Shown here: positions 25,374 to 34,424 of the stretch, one piece after another | Position numbering within the stretch: the stretch's first letter is position 1 | Layout: every line of letters begins with the position of its first letter | Source of the DNA: Ruminococcus sp. | Lineage (GTDB): Bacteria; Bacillota; Clostridia; Oscillospirales; Acutalibacteraceae | Assembly: GCA_017384945.1 (NCBI GenBank) | Contig: JAFNSO010000050.1 | Coordinates: forward strand, 39,024-103,023 | Direction: 5' to 3' | Length of the DNA stretch: 64,000 nucleotides | The notes under the pieces: model-generated | The model's input: the letters and a program-made list of their open reading frames with translations, nothing else | Told to the model about the DNA's origin: nothing | Databases searched by the model: none | Made by a program: the position numbers and the translations under genes

Positions 25374-26669
25374 ATGAAAATTAAAGCTTTATTGTTAATA
25401 TTGGTTATTGCTCTGACGGTCGCGATGCTTCCGTCGTGCACAACGGTTTACCCGGGATTTGTCGAGACAACTTCTCCGAGTCAGACGAGAGCCGACCTTC
25501 TCGAGCAAATCAAGCAGTCAAAAGGCGAGTTCAGGGTCTATGACGTCGCGGGCTTCATCGGAAACAAGTACATCTTCAAGAACAAGAAGGGTATTTTCCG
25601 TCAGAAGAATTCTCACGTCAGAAAACCGCCCGCAATCGCCCGCAACCGCTATATGACGAGCTATATGGCGAACCCCGACTTTGTTTTCTACACCGTGTAC
25701 GAGGACGAAAAAGACCCCAAGGGCAAGAAGCTTCTGTCTCCGACACAGCTTTTCTGTGTCCGTACGGACGGCTCCGACTTCAAGAAGCTCGCTGTTTTCA
25801 ACTATTCAAGGCTTACCCTGCTCGGCTACCATAACGGAACCATTTACTTCAAGGGCAACAAGAGCGTGAAAACCTCCTCCGAAACGATCTTCTCCTACTC
25901 GTTCAAGACCGCGACTCTGTCCAAGAAGAGAAGCGGACTCAAAAACGTTGTGTTCAAGTCGAAGTATGTCTACTACAACTATTACTACACAGGCGCTCAG
26001 AACACAAGTCTATACGCTATGAGCCTTGACAAGCCCGACCAGCCCGACGTTAAGATCACCGACTCGGCTTATTGCAAGGACTACAGCAACACAAGCGACA
26101 CAACCGCGTTCTGGAGCCATAATATCGGCGAGGATTTAACCGACATTTACAACAAGGACCATTACTTCTACGTCTGTGAGGGCGACGGCTCTGTTCGCAA
26201 GTCGGTCAAATTCCCCGACTCGTCTTTGCCTCTCGTGTATGTAGCCGAGACAAAAAAGGCTCTCGTATACACAGCGGATACAAAACCCGAAAAGAGCGGA
26301 GTATATCTTTGGGATACCGTTACGGGCGACAAGGAGCTTATAAGCAACAGACCGATCCAGCACGGACTTCAGAGGAATATTGACTCAAAGTTCATCTACT
26401 TCATATTCAAGGGCTCGGGCAGTCTTGAGGACTCGAGCAAAATCGACGCGCATATCGTCCGCTTTGACGGTACAAAGCTTTCGGAGATGAAGAGAAAAAG
26501 AGGAAAGAATCCCGATTATACAAAGGGAACAATAATAATAGACAAATGGGTGAGATACGACGAGGGCAAGCTCAAAAGCTACAGGCTGTTTGAGGACGAG
26601 TCCTTTGTCCCCGCGACCGCGGCTACAGAGCCCGCGACAACCGAGCCCCCTACTACCGCTCCGAATTAA
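25374..26669 (+). CDS. Predicted lipoprotein, DUF5050/beta-propeller-like
   Basis: ATG 25374 is chosen because it begins the signal peptide; the lipobox Cys is in AMLPSCTT. The mature part of about 410 aa is rich in Tyr, Lys and Asp, with repeated strands such as QLFCVRTDGSDFKKL, TIYFKGN and SKYVYYNYY that read like blades of a DUF5050/beta-propeller sensor. It ends in a short Thr/Pro tail (PATTEPPTTAP). No catalytic motif is seen. The next gene is also exported. Function unknown. Confidence 0.75.
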   Translation: MKIKALLLILVIALTVAMLPSCTTVYPGFVETTSPSQTRADLLEQIKQSKGEFRVYDVAGFIGNKYIFKNKKGIFRQKNSHVRKPPAIARNRYMTSYMANPDFVFYTVYEDEKDPKGKKLLSPTQLFCVRTDGSDFKKLAVFNYSRLTLLGYHNGTIYFKGNKSVKTSSETIFSYSFKTATLSKKRSGLKNVVFKSKYVYYNYYYTGAQNTSLYAMSLDKPDQPDVKITDSAYCKDYSNTSDTTAFWSHNIGEDLTDIYNKDHYFYVCEGDGSVRKSVKFPDSSLPLVYVAETKKALVYTADTKPEKSGVYLWDTVTGDKELISNRPIQHGLQRNIDSKFIYFIFKGSGSLEDSSKIDAHIVRFDGTKLSEMKRKRGKNPDYTKGTIIIDKWVRYDEGKLKSYRLFEDESFVPATAATEPATTEPPTTAPN

Positions 26670-26692
26670 TAAAAAAGCGGTAAACGCAGAAA

Positions 26693-26718
26693 AAGCCGCT
26701 TCGATTTCGGAGCGGCTT
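26693..26718 (+). terminator. Hairpin between the lipoprotein and CotH genes
   Basis: AAGCCGCT (26693-26700) and AGCGGCTT (26711-26718). No T tract follows on the plus strand, so this is a weak or partial terminator and the CotH gene may be co-transcribed. Confidence 0.45.
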
Positions 26719-26744
26719 GATTAAGTTGAAAGTGCAGGTGTATT

Positions 26745-28415
26745 ATGAAAAGACTTGTAGCGTCAATCCTTATTGTAACTATAGCGCTGTGCTCGGCGGT
26801 AATCGGTCACGCGCAGGAAGAAAAGAAACCCGATGTTCCGCAAATCAAAATCACAACAACCAACGGAGTGGGTAACACAATTCAAAAAGCGGACGGATAT
26901 GTTCCCGCCGCTGTTTCGATCGAGGGAGAGGACGGCTCTGTTCTCGAGGACTCCGTCAGCTTCAAGGTCAGAGGAAACAGCACCGCCTTGGAAGGTATCG
27001 ACAAAAAGGCGTTTACCTTCAAATTCGCCAAAAAGAAAAACGTCCTGAATATGGGAAAAGGAAAGAAGTGGGCTTTGCTCGCAAATACCTTTGACCCGAC
27101 CCTTATGAGAAATTACATCGCCTTTGACCTTGCGCAAAAGCTTGAAATCCCCTACACCTCAAATCAGAAGATGGTCGAGCTTTGGGTCGACGGCGTTTTC
27201 AAGGGCTGTTATCAGCTCATGGAGCCCGTTCAGGCGGGAAGCGACAGAGTCGATATCGACGTTGAGGGCGATGACGGAAAAAAGGATTTTATGATAGAGC
27301 TCGAGGCGTCGAGGGCTGAAAGTGACGTAACCTACATCTCGGTAAACGGAATCCGATTTGCCGTAAGCGAGCCCGAGGAGCCGACCGAGGAGCAGGTTTC
27401 TTATATAAGAACCACCCTGTCCGATGTTTTCGGCGCGCTGAACAGCAAGGATCGCGAGCGAATCGAGAACATTCTTGACGTAAGCTCCTTCGTGAAGTTT
27501 TACGTGCTCAACGAGTACATAAAGACCTGGGACTTTGATTTCAGCTCCGTGTTTTTCTACTTCAAGGACGGAAAGCTTTACGCGGGACCGCCGTGGGACT
27601 ATGATTTGAGTATGGGCAACGTCAACAAGGACTTTTCCGCTAAAGGCAAAAAGGCGATAGACCCCGAGGGTATTTACACCGACCAAATGCACATATATAA
27701 AATGCTCACCCGTCTTGATTGGTTCAACGAGGCGGTAAAAAAGGAGTTTATCGATAATTTCGGCCTGCTCACCGACACATACTCCGAGGGCGGAGTGATC
27801 GACCGTTTTCTTGAGAGCTACAAAAGCGTAATCGACCGAAACTTTAACGAGGCGGGCTGGAAGGTCGGAAGATATTATGTGAATGTGCAGAGAAAACCGC
27901 TTGCGACCTACGAGGAAAATCTCAGCTATCTGAGAGATTGGCTCAAAACAAGAACCGAGTGGTTAGAGAGTTATCTCGGAATAGAGCGTCCGACCGAATC
28001 CGAGCAAGCCTCAACCTCGGAGTCTGTCTCCGAAGCTACGGAGACCACCGAAGCTACGAAAACGACCGAGACAACAGAGACAGCCGAATCAACCGAAACG
28101 ACTGTGCCGACCTCGACCGCCGAGCCCGTAACCGAGACGACGGAAGCTACCGAAGCAACTACGAAAGCGACCTCGACCACCGAGGCGTCCGAAACATCCG
28201 CTCCGACAGAGACGACAAAGCCTCCCTACGAGTTGGGCGACGTCAACCTCGACAAAATTGTAAACGTCAAGGACGCTACGGAGCTCCAGAAGCACCTCGC
28301 TGATCTTGTAAAGCTGAACGAGGTTCAGCTCAGCCTGTGCGACACTACGCGCGACGGCTTAATCAATATCAAGGACGCCACCATGATTCAGAAAATCGCG
28401 GCGAAGCTTGTATAA
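26745..28415 (+). CDS. Secreted CotH-family protein with type I dockerin
   Basis: The 556-aa protein has a signal peptide (cleavage near GHAQE) and a CotH kinase-like domain: SFKVRGNSTA near residue 66, KKWALLANTFDPTLMRN, and PPWDYDLSMGN near 285. A Thr/Ser/Glu-rich linker covers about residues 415-490. The last 65 residues form a type I dockerin with two Ca-binding repeats (GDVNLDKIVNVKDATELQKH and CDTTRDGLINIKDATMIQK). CotH is a spore-coat kinase in Bacillus; CotH-dockerin proteins also occur in cellulosome-like systems of ruminococci. The dockerin implies attachment to a cohesin scaffold encoded elsewhere; no cohesin is seen here. Confidence 0.92.
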   Translation: MKRLVASILIVTIALCSAVIGHAQEEKKPDVPQIKITTTNGVGNTIQKADGYVPAAVSIEGEDGSVLEDSVSFKVRGNSTALEGIDKKAFTFKFAKKKNVLNMGKGKKWALLANTFDPTLMRNYIAFDLAQKLEIPYTSNQKMVELWVDGVFKGCYQLMEPVQAGSDRVDIDVEGDDGKKDFMIELEASRAESDVTYISVNGIRFAVSEPEEPTEEQVSYIRTTLSDVFGALNSKDRERIENILDVSSFVKFYVLNEYIKTWDFDFSSVFFYFKDGKLYAGPPWDYDLSMGNVNKDFSAKGKKAIDPEGIYTDQMHIYKMLTRLDWFNEAVKKEFIDNFGLLTDTYSEGGVIDRFLESYKSVIDRNFNEAGWKVGRYYVNVQRKPLATYEENLSYLRDWLKTRTEWLESYLGIERPTESEQASTSESVSEATETTEATKTTETTETAESTETTVPTSTAEPVTETTEATEATTKATSTTEASETSAPTETTKPPYELGDVNLDKIVNVKDATELQKHLADLVKLNEVQLSLCDTTRDGLINIKDATMIQKIAAKLV

Positions 28416-28428
28416 ATATCCGAAAAAA

Positions 28429-28464
28429 TCGGGCAGAAGGGTAAAACCTTTCTGCCCGAATTTT
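28429..28464. terminator. Bidirectional terminator between cotH-dockerin and murE
   Basis: TCGGGCAGAAGG (28429-28440) and CCTTTCTGCCCGA (28447-28459) with one bulge, A6 on the left and T5 on the right. Confidence 0.85.
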
Positions 28465-28470
28465 TGCGTA

Positions 28471-29931
28471 TTATTTAAGCTCTTCAAGGATTTCCGCGAT
28501 AAGCTCGCGCTCGTCCATATGGTACTTAACTCCGCGGATTTCCTGATAATCCTCGTGACCCTTGCCCGCGAGGACGATAATATCTCCGTCCTGAGCGTTC
28601 TCAATGCAGTATTTGATAGCGTCCTTTCGGTTGGGCACAACGACGTATTTTCCGTCGGTCTTGCTCAATCCGACCTTTATATCCTCGATGATGTCCATAA
28701 CATCCTCAAATCGGCTGTTGTCCTCGGTGATAACGCTTAGGTCGGAGAGCCGTCCGCTCGTTTCGCCCATCTCATATCGGCGAACCTTCGGCCTGTTGCC
28801 GCCCGCTCCGAAAAGGGTGATAAGTCTGTTCGGCTTGTACTGACGCAGGGTGGTGAGTACGTTTTCCATCGAAAGCGCGTTGTGGGCGTAGTCGATCAGA
28901 AGCGTGTAGTTTCCGGGAACGGGTACGATTTCAACCCTGCCCTTTACCGCGACTGTCTTGAGTCCTTCCTTGATTGCCTCGTCCGAAATCCCCATATCCG
29001 CGCAGACTCCGATGGCGCTGAGCGCGTTGTAAACGCTGAAATGACCGGGAATCGCGACGTCAACGTCCATTTCCCTCTTTCCGCTCAGCCTGAACTGAAC
29101 CCCGAGGAACCCGGGCTTCGAGAGCAGCTTGTCGTCGCTTGCTTTGTAATCCGAGCCCTCGTCAAAGCCGAAGGTCTCGATTTCGCAGGTCGCGTCCTTT
29201 GTGATTTCCTGCCACTTCTCGTCGTCGCGGTTGATAATGCCCTTTTTACACTTTTTAAAGAGCATCGCCTTACATTCAAGGTATTCCTGCATATCCTTGT
29301 GCTCCGCTCCGCCGATATGGTCGTGAGAGAAGTTAGTAAAAATGCCGTAGTCAAAGTCGATCGCGTCGACCCTGTGCCATTTAAGACCGATTGACGACGC
29401 CTCGATGATCATAGCCTCGCAGCCCTCTTTGACCATTTCCCTCATAGCCTTCTGAACCTCGTAGCTCTCGGGAGTGGTGTTGTTCGTCTTGATCAGTCTG
29501 TCGCCGATGATAATTCCGAGGGTACCGACTGTGCCGCTCTTGATGCCCGCGCATTCGAGGATCCTCTTGATCATGGCGACGGTGGTGGTCTTTCCCTTTG
29601 TGCCTGTTATGGCTATCGTTTTCAGACTTCTCGCGGGATGTGAGAAAAACTCGGCGCTTATCCGCGCGAGCGCTTCCCTTGTGTCGTCGACCTTGATGAT
29701 CGCGGCGTCGCCCTCAACATCGACGTCGTCGCTGACGATAAGCGCCGCCGCGCCCTTTTCGACAGCGTCCGCGGCGTAGCTGTGGCCGTCGGAGTTGTAG
29801 CCCTTGAGACATACAAAGGCGCAGCCCTTCTCAACCTTTCTTGAATCATAAATGATATCGGAGATTTCAACCTCCGTGTTTCCTCTTACAACCGTGTAAT
29901 CAGTGCCCTTGAGCATTGAAGAAAGCTTCAT
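28471..29931 (-). CDS. murE: UDP-N-acetylmuramyl-tripeptide synthetase
   Basis: Adds the third residue of the peptidoglycan stem peptide in the cytoplasm. The 486-aa protein has the Mur-ligase P-loop ITGTKGKTTT, NNTTPESYEVQ, the carbamylated-Lys region (EYLECKAMLFKK) and the C-terminal substrate domain. The residue-selectivity motif, DNPR in meso-DAP enzymes, reads DNSR here (TEDNSRFED): Asn and Arg are kept and Pro becomes Ser. That favours meso-DAP but is not decisive. The start has GGGAGGT upstream. Its neighbours are unrelated to wall synthesis; it appears monocistronic. Confidence 0.95.
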   Translation of the reverse strand: MKLSSMLKGTDYTVVRGNTEVEISDIIYDSRKVEKGCAFVCLKGYNSDGHSYAADAVEKGAAALIVSDDVDVEGDAAIIKVDDTREALARISAEFFSHPARSLKTIAITGTKGKTTTVAMIKRILECAGIKSGTVGTLGIIIGDRLIKTNNTTPESYEVQKAMREMVKEGCEAMIIEASSIGLKWHRVDAIDFDYGIFTNFSHDHIGGAEHKDMQEYLECKAMLFKKCKKGIINRDDEKWQEITKDATCEIETFGFDEGSDYKASDDKLLSKPGFLGVQFRLSGKREMDVDVAIPGHFSVYNALSAIGVCADMGISDEAIKEGLKTVAVKGRVEIVPVPGNYTLLIDYAHNALSMENVLTTLRQYKPNRLITLFGAGGNRPKVRRYEMGETSGRLSDLSVITEDNSRFEDVMDIIEDIKVGLSKTDGKYVVVPNRKDAIKYCIENAQDGDIIVLAGKGHEDYQEIRGVKYHMDERELIAEILEELK

Positions 29932-29974
29932 AAAGTGACCTCCCGTCGAGCTTATAATGTATATTTATGTAAAT

Positions 29975-30003
29975 ATTATATCAACATAGTATTAAAAAAA
30001 CAA
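29975..30003 (-). promoter_or_regulatory. Promoter of murE
   Basis: On the minus strand: TTGTTT (29998-30003), 17-bp spacer, TATAAT (29975-29980). Confidence 0.7.
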
Positions 30004-30074
30004 CCTGAAAACAAGAAAAAACCGCAAAAATCAAGGTAAGATCGGGCAAAAAAGGGACGCTTTGTAATAATCTA

Positions 30075-30285
30075 TTGCAACTTGCACAAAATATTATAAA
30101 TCAATCAATAAACAAAGCGAAAATTCCATTTCAAATTCCGACTTTTGTGGGAAAAGTCCATAAATTTAAAAAAGGAATTGTGAAAATGCACAAAATCAAA
30201 TTGTGCAAAATAGATATAAAAATAAAAGTCTCTTTGTGCAAAACGCTAAAATTACAAAAATATTATGGCAAAGTGCACAAATCTC
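30075..30285. other. A+T-rich gap with clustered TGCACAA/TTGTGCA motifs
   Basis: The 525-base gap between murE and malE has no credible gene. Within about 210 bases it carries five TTGTGCA-type hexamers or heptamers in both orientations (near 30080, 30187, 30202, 30236 and 30270). Two of them form the inverted repeat TGCACAA-n7-TTGTGCA at about 30187-30207. The same word recurs singly in other A+T-rich gaps (near 18577, 36474, 47790, 47853, 52649). It could be an operator cluster upstream of the sugar transporter, or a compositional habit of this genome. Confidence 0.4.
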
Positions 30286-30326
30286 AAAGCTCTATTTGAA
30301 TATTTAGACAAAAAGTACAAAGGGAG

Positions 30327-30356
30327 TTGTATTTTTGTGCCAAATTGTGTTATTAT
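30327..30356 (+). promoter_or_regulatory. Probable promoter of malEFG
   Basis: TTGTAT (30327-30332), 18-bp spacer, TATTAT (30351-30356). The leader then holds a 9-bp hairpin AACGGCGTA/TACGCTGTT (30371-30399, one G-T pair) and a GCACTT/AAGTGC hairpin (30407-30423) before the malE ribosome-binding site. Confidence 0.55.
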
Positions 30357-30456
30357 TTATATAGTGACAGAACGGCGTAGTCCCCGATTGTACGCTGTTC
30401 CACTTGGCACTTGTTAAAAGTGCTAAAATATCATTTTTATGAAAGAGGGAATTCAA

Positions 30457-31803
30457 ATGAAAAAAATCGTTGCGCTTGTATTGGCGGCAATGATGATCGT
30501 AGCTGCTTTCGCTAGTTGCGGCGGCGGCGACAATCAATCGAACAGTGGTTCCGACAACGGTTCAACTGCAAACAGCGGCACAGATCAGGGTACAGGCTTC
30601 AATGTTGACGCGGCTGACTTCGGTGACGAGTCAAACGCGACATTAAAGGTTTGGGGTCCTGACGCTTATGTTAAACTTCTTAAGAAGCAGTGTGATGCTT
30701 TCACAAAGAAGTTCCCTGACAAGAACATCAAGATCAACGTTGTAGCTCAGGGTGAAGACACAGCTGCCACAAACATGCTCTCCGATGCTGACGCTGCTGC
30801 CGACGTATTCGGATTCGCTTCCGACCAGCTCAGCCGTCTTGTAAGCGCGGGCGTAATCGCTCCTGTTGCTACAAAGTACGCAGAAGCAATCACATCAAGC
30901 AACCTTAAGGCTGCTGTTTCGGCTTCTACTCTTCAGAATCCCGAAACAAAGAAGGACACACTCTACGCTTTCCCCGAGACAGGAAACGGCTACTACCTCG
31001 TATACGACAAGTCTGTTGTATCCGACAAGGACGCAGGTTCTCTCGAGGCTATCCTCGCTGACTGTAAGAAGGCCGGCAAGAAGTTCATCATGGACGCCGG
31101 TAACGGCTACTATGCTTGTATCTTTCCGTTCACAGGCGGAGTTAAGATCGAAGGCTTAGAGGAAGACGGTCTCACACAGAAGTTCAACGACTACGACGAG
31201 GCAAAGGTTGTTGCTACACTCAAGGCTTTCTCGAAGCTCATGCACGAGTACAGCGGCACATTCACAAGCCTTGACGTTGCCAACATTTCTTCAGGCTTCG
31301 TTTCCACAAGCAAGAAGAAGTCAGTCTGCGGCGCAGGCATCGACGGTAACTGGAACTCAACTCCTGACCAGGAAGCTCTCGGCGACAACTTCGGCGCTGC
31401 CAAGCTCCCGACAATCAAGGTTGACGGTAAGGAAGAGCAGATGGTTTCAATGTACGGTTACAAGATGATCGGCGTTAACAACGCTTCCAAGTTCCCGCGC
31501 ACAGCTCAGATCCTCGCTTACTATCTCTCAAGCGAAGAGTGCCAGACTCAGAGATGCGAAGAGCTCGGCTGGAGCCCGACAAACAACACTGTTGTTGAGT
31601 CCGACGTAGCTAAGAAGAACGTTGCTATCTCAGCTCTCGTAGCTCAGAGTGAGTTCTCCGTTGCTCAGGTTAACATCGCTCAGACATTCTGGGATCCGAT
31701 GGGCAACCTCGGTAACAAGCTTATCGCAGAGGATACAAATCCCGATAAGTACGACTTCAAGAAGCTCTTCCAGAACACAATCTCCAACATCAAGGACGAG
31801 TAA
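30457..31803 (+). CDS. malE: Maltodextrin-type ABC transporter substrate-binding lipoprotein
   Basis: ATG 30457 after AGAGGGA starts a lipoprotein signal peptide (lipobox Cys in AAFASCGGG), a Ser/Asn/Gly linker, and a family 1 solute-binding domain (LKVWGPDAYVKLLKKQ…FGFASDQLSRLVSAG…). Length (448 aa) is typical. It captures oligosaccharides outside the membrane for the two downstream permeases. Maltodextrin is inferred from MalF/MalG similarity and the GH13 lipoprotein two genes on. No ATPase gene is present, so a shared MsmX-like ATPase elsewhere is likely. Codon use is biased to a few codons, as in highly expressed genes. Confidence 0.9.
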   Translation: MKKIVALVLAAMMIVAAFASCGGGDNQSNSGSDNGSTANSGTDQGTGFNVDAADFGDESNATLKVWGPDAYVKLLKKQCDAFTKKFPDKNIKINVVAQGEDTAATNMLSDADAAADVFGFASDQLSRLVSAGVIAPVATKYAEAITSSNLKAAVSASTLQNPETKKDTLYAFPETGNGYYLVYDKSVVSDKDAGSLEAILADCKKAGKKFIMDAGNGYYACIFPFTGGVKIEGLEEDGLTQKFNDYDEAKVVATLKAFSKLMHEYSGTFTSLDVANISSGFVSTSKKKSVCGAGIDGNWNSTPDQEALGDNFGAAKLPTIKVDGKEEQMVSMYGYKMIGVNNASKFPRTAQILAYYLSSEECQTQRCEELGWSPTNNTVVESDVAKKNVAISALVAQSEFSVAQVNIAQTFWDPMGNLGNKLIAEDTNPDKYDFKKLFQNTISNIKDE

Positions 31804-31823
31804 TTCTAAAAAACTAATACAAA

Positions 31824-31849
31824 GGGCGGTCCGCTTTTGCGGACTGCCC
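31824..31849 (+). other. Intra-operon hairpin between malE and malF
   Basis: GGGCGGTCCGC (31824-31834) and GCGGACTGCCC (31839-31849), one G-T pair, TTTT loop, with no T tract after it. Such hairpins often protect an upstream message and raise binding-protein output over the permeases. The 205-nt malE-malF gap shows no other clear signal. Confidence 0.6.
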
Positions 31850-32007
31850 CAGTCTCGACAAGGGAACGACGTTATCATGTTGTTTTGAAAATGGTTATTT
31901 GGTTTAAATAATGGTTTTTGAAATGAGGGGAACAGGATAACGCGCAAAATCAAAAGCTATTATTTAAACTAAATTTAAAAAATCTTAAGAAAAGGGAGAG
32001 TGATTTG

Positions 32008-33507
32008 ATGAGATATATTGACTATATGCAGCTAAATCCTTTCCAGAGGTTGGGTTATAATCTTGGCCAGTTCTTCAAGAAACTTCCCTCAAACCTCGCG
32101 CGTTTCTTCAAATTCCTGGGACGCGCGATTGTAGGATTTTTTGTTGGAATCGGCAAAGGCTTCGCTAACTACGGAAAAAGATTCGCCAAGGGCGATGCTG
32201 GCGTAAAGCTTTCCTATCTCATTTTCGGCTTTGGCAATATTGTCAAGGGTCAGGCTATTAAGGGACTTATATTCTTTCTCGTTGAAATCGGCTACATATG
32301 CTATATGGTTTTCTTCGGATGGGGCTATATGTCCAAGTTCGGTACACTCGGAACTCAGAAGGCGACCACAACAATGGGCGCCGACGGCTTCCCCGTAACC
32401 GTACCGGGCGACAATTCCATGCTTATTCTTCTTTATGGTGTTGTTACAATCGTAATCACGGCGGTAGCTTTCGTTATCTACATCGCCAACACAAAGAGCG
32501 CGTACAAGCAGTACGAGGCAAAGCTCAACGGCGAGCACATTCCTACCTTCAAGGAAGAAATGTACGCTTTTGTTGACGAGAAATTCCACATTTCTCTTAT
32601 GTCGATCCCCTGCCTCCTTATCGGCTGCTTTACGATCCTGCCTCTCATATTCATGATTCTTATCGCGTTCACAACATATGACGCGAAGCATCTGCCTCCC
32701 GGCAACCTCTTCACATGGTGCGGTCTTGACAACTTCACAGACCTCGTATCCATCACTGAGGGCGCCAACAAGGCGACAACCTTCCTGAATCTTGCCGAGT
32801 GGACCATTATCTGGGCTATCTTCGCAACCTTCTCGAACTACATCCTCGGTATGATCGTTGCTCTTATGATCAACAAAAAGGGCATCAAGCTCAAGGCTCT
32901 CTGGAGAACACTGTTCGTAGTAGTTGTAGCTGTTCCGCAGTTCGTATCACTTCTTCTTATGAACCAGATGCTCCAGACAAACGGCGCGATCAACCAGCTC
33001 CTTACGATTCTTTCGGGAACTCACCAGGAGATTCAGTTCCTCAACTCGACGCCTCTCATGGCTCGAGCGACGGTAATCATCGTCAACATCTGGGTTGGTA
33101 TTCCGTACACAATCCTTATCACCTCGGGTATTCTTATGAATATTCCCGCAGACCTCTATGAGTCCGCTACGATCGACGGCGCGGGTCCTGTCAAGAGCTT
33201 TACAAAGATTACTCTTCCGTATATGCTCTTCGTTACAACCCCGTACCTCATCACTTCCTTCATCGGCAACATCAACAACTTCAACGTTATCTACCTGTTG
33301 ACGAACGGCGGACCTACCACCGAGCAGTTCTATCAGGCGGGCTGGACCGATATCCTTGTAACATGGCTGTTCAAGCTGACCATGAATAACCAGGATTACA
33401 ACCTCGCCGCTGCCGTAGGTATTCTTGTATTTATTGTTTGCGCAACTCTGTCGCTCATCACCTTCAACGCGACTAAGTCCGCAAAAGACGAGGAGGCGTT
33501 CTCATGA
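32008..33507 (+). CDS. malF: ABC sugar transporter permease, MalF type
   Basis: Inner-membrane permease of the oligosaccharide importer, 499 aa. Start ATG 32008 after AAAGGGAGAG. The N-terminal 180 or so residues contain an amphipathic region, two early membrane segments and a soluble loop, similar in size to long MalF proteins. The permease core begins near residue 200 (SLMSIPCLLIGCFTILPLIFMI). The EAA loop that contacts the ATPase is YESATIDGAGPVKSFTKITL near residue 385. The stop overlaps the malG start (ATGA). Confidence 0.92.
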   Translation: MRYIDYMQLNPFQRLGYNLGQFFKKLPSNLARFFKFLGRAIVGFFVGIGKGFANYGKRFAKGDAGVKLSYLIFGFGNIVKGQAIKGLIFFLVEIGYICYMVFFGWGYMSKFGTLGTQKATTTMGADGFPVTVPGDNSMLILLYGVVTIVITAVAFVIYIANTKSAYKQYEAKLNGEHIPTFKEEMYAFVDEKFHISLMSIPCLLIGCFTILPLIFMILIAFTTYDAKHLPPGNLFTWCGLDNFTDLVSITEGANKATTFLNLAEWTIIWAIFATFSNYILGMIVALMINKKGIKLKALWRTLFVVVVAVPQFVSLLLMNQMLQTNGAINQLLTILSGTHQEIQFLNSTPLMARATVIIVNIWVGIPYTILITSGILMNIPADLYESATIDGAGPVKSFTKITLPYMLFVTTPYLITSFIGNINNFNVIYLLTNGGPTTEQFYQAGWTDILVTWLFKLTMNNQDYNLAAAVGILVFIVCATLSLITFNATKSAKDEEAFS

Positions 33508-34358
33508 TTAAAAGTTATAAGCTCAGACGCGGCCTTGCGAATACATTCATCTACATTCTTCTTGCGGTACTCGGAATTTTGTGGGTATCTCCTCTCGCTT
33601 ACCTTGTTATCCAGTCATTTAACACAGGTAAGGAGCAGATTCCGCAGACTCTTCTCCCGCAGTTTTGGGGCTTTGACAACTACGTCAACCTCTTCACAAA
33701 CATCGGTTCTCTTAACTTCCCGAGATGGTACCTGAACACATTTGTTGTCGCTTGCTTCAGCTGCGTAATTTCAACAATTTCCGTTCTTATGGTAGCGTAC
33801 GCTTTCTCGAGACTTCGCTTCAAGTCCCGTAAAAAGTTCATCAACGTCGGAATGATCCTCGGAATGTTCCCCGGCTTTATGACAATGATCGCTATCTACT
33901 ACCTCTTGAAGGCTATGGGACTTACTCAGACTCTCGTTGCTCTCGTAATCTGCTACTCGGCAGGCGCGGGACTCGGATTCCAGATCTCCAAGGGCTTCTT
34001 CGATACGATACCGAGAGCTCTTGACGAGGCGGCGACCATCGACGGCGCCAACAAAAACCAGATATTCTGGAAGATTATTCTTCCGATGTCAAAACCAATC
34101 GTAGTTTACACCGTACTCACCTCCTTCATCGGACCTTGGACAGACTTCATCCTTGCGAAGATCATCATGGGTGACGCGCGTGACAACTATACAGTTGCTA
34201 TCGGTCTGCAGCAGATGGTAAGCCTCGAGTTCAAGACAAGATACTTCAAGCAGTTCCTGTCAGGCTCGGTACTCGTTGCGGTTCCGGTTACAATCCTGTT
34301 CCTCAAGATGCAGAGTTACTACGTTGAAGGCGTTACCGCCGGCGGCGTTAAGGGTTAA
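33504..34358 (+). CDS. malG: ABC sugar transporter permease, MalG type
   Basis: Second permease subunit, 284 aa, with six predicted membrane segments and the EAA motif LDEAATIDGANKNQIFWKII near residue 173. It overlaps malF by 4 bp, so the two are made in equal amounts. Together with MalE it forms an importer that lacks its own ATPase gene here. An intrinsic terminator follows. Confidence 0.93.
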   Translation: MIKSYKLRRGLANTFIYILLAVLGILWVSPLAYLVIQSFNTGKEQIPQTLLPQFWGFDNYVNLFTNIGSLNFPRWYLNTFVVACFSCVISTISVLMVAYAFSRLRFKSRKKFINVGMILGMFPGFMTMIAIYYLLKAMGLTQTLVALVICYSAGAGLGFQISKGFFDTIPRALDEAATIDGANKNQIFWKIILPMSKPIVVYTVLTSFIGPWTDFILAKIIMGDARDNYTVAIGLQQMVSLEFKTRYFKQFLSGSVLVAVPVTILFLKMQSYYVEGVTAGGVKG

Positions 34359-34383
34359 TAGCCTGATATTCTTAAAAACTAAA

Positions 34384-34411
34384 GGGCGGCAATTTGTCGC
34401 CCTTTTCTTTT
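34384..34411 (+). terminator. Terminator after malG
   Basis: GGGCGGC (34384-34390) and GTCGCCC (34396-34402) with one G-T pair, then TTTTCTTTT. No clear promoter follows before the GH13 leader, so that gene may depend on read-through. Confidence 0.75.
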
Positions 34412-34424
34412 AAAAAGTAAAGGT

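Noticed and set aside
30075-30299. 74-codon ORF in the murE-malE gap
   Set aside because: Low-complexity Lys/Ile/Gln translation of A+T-rich sequence with repeated TGCACAA words; no ribosome-binding site.
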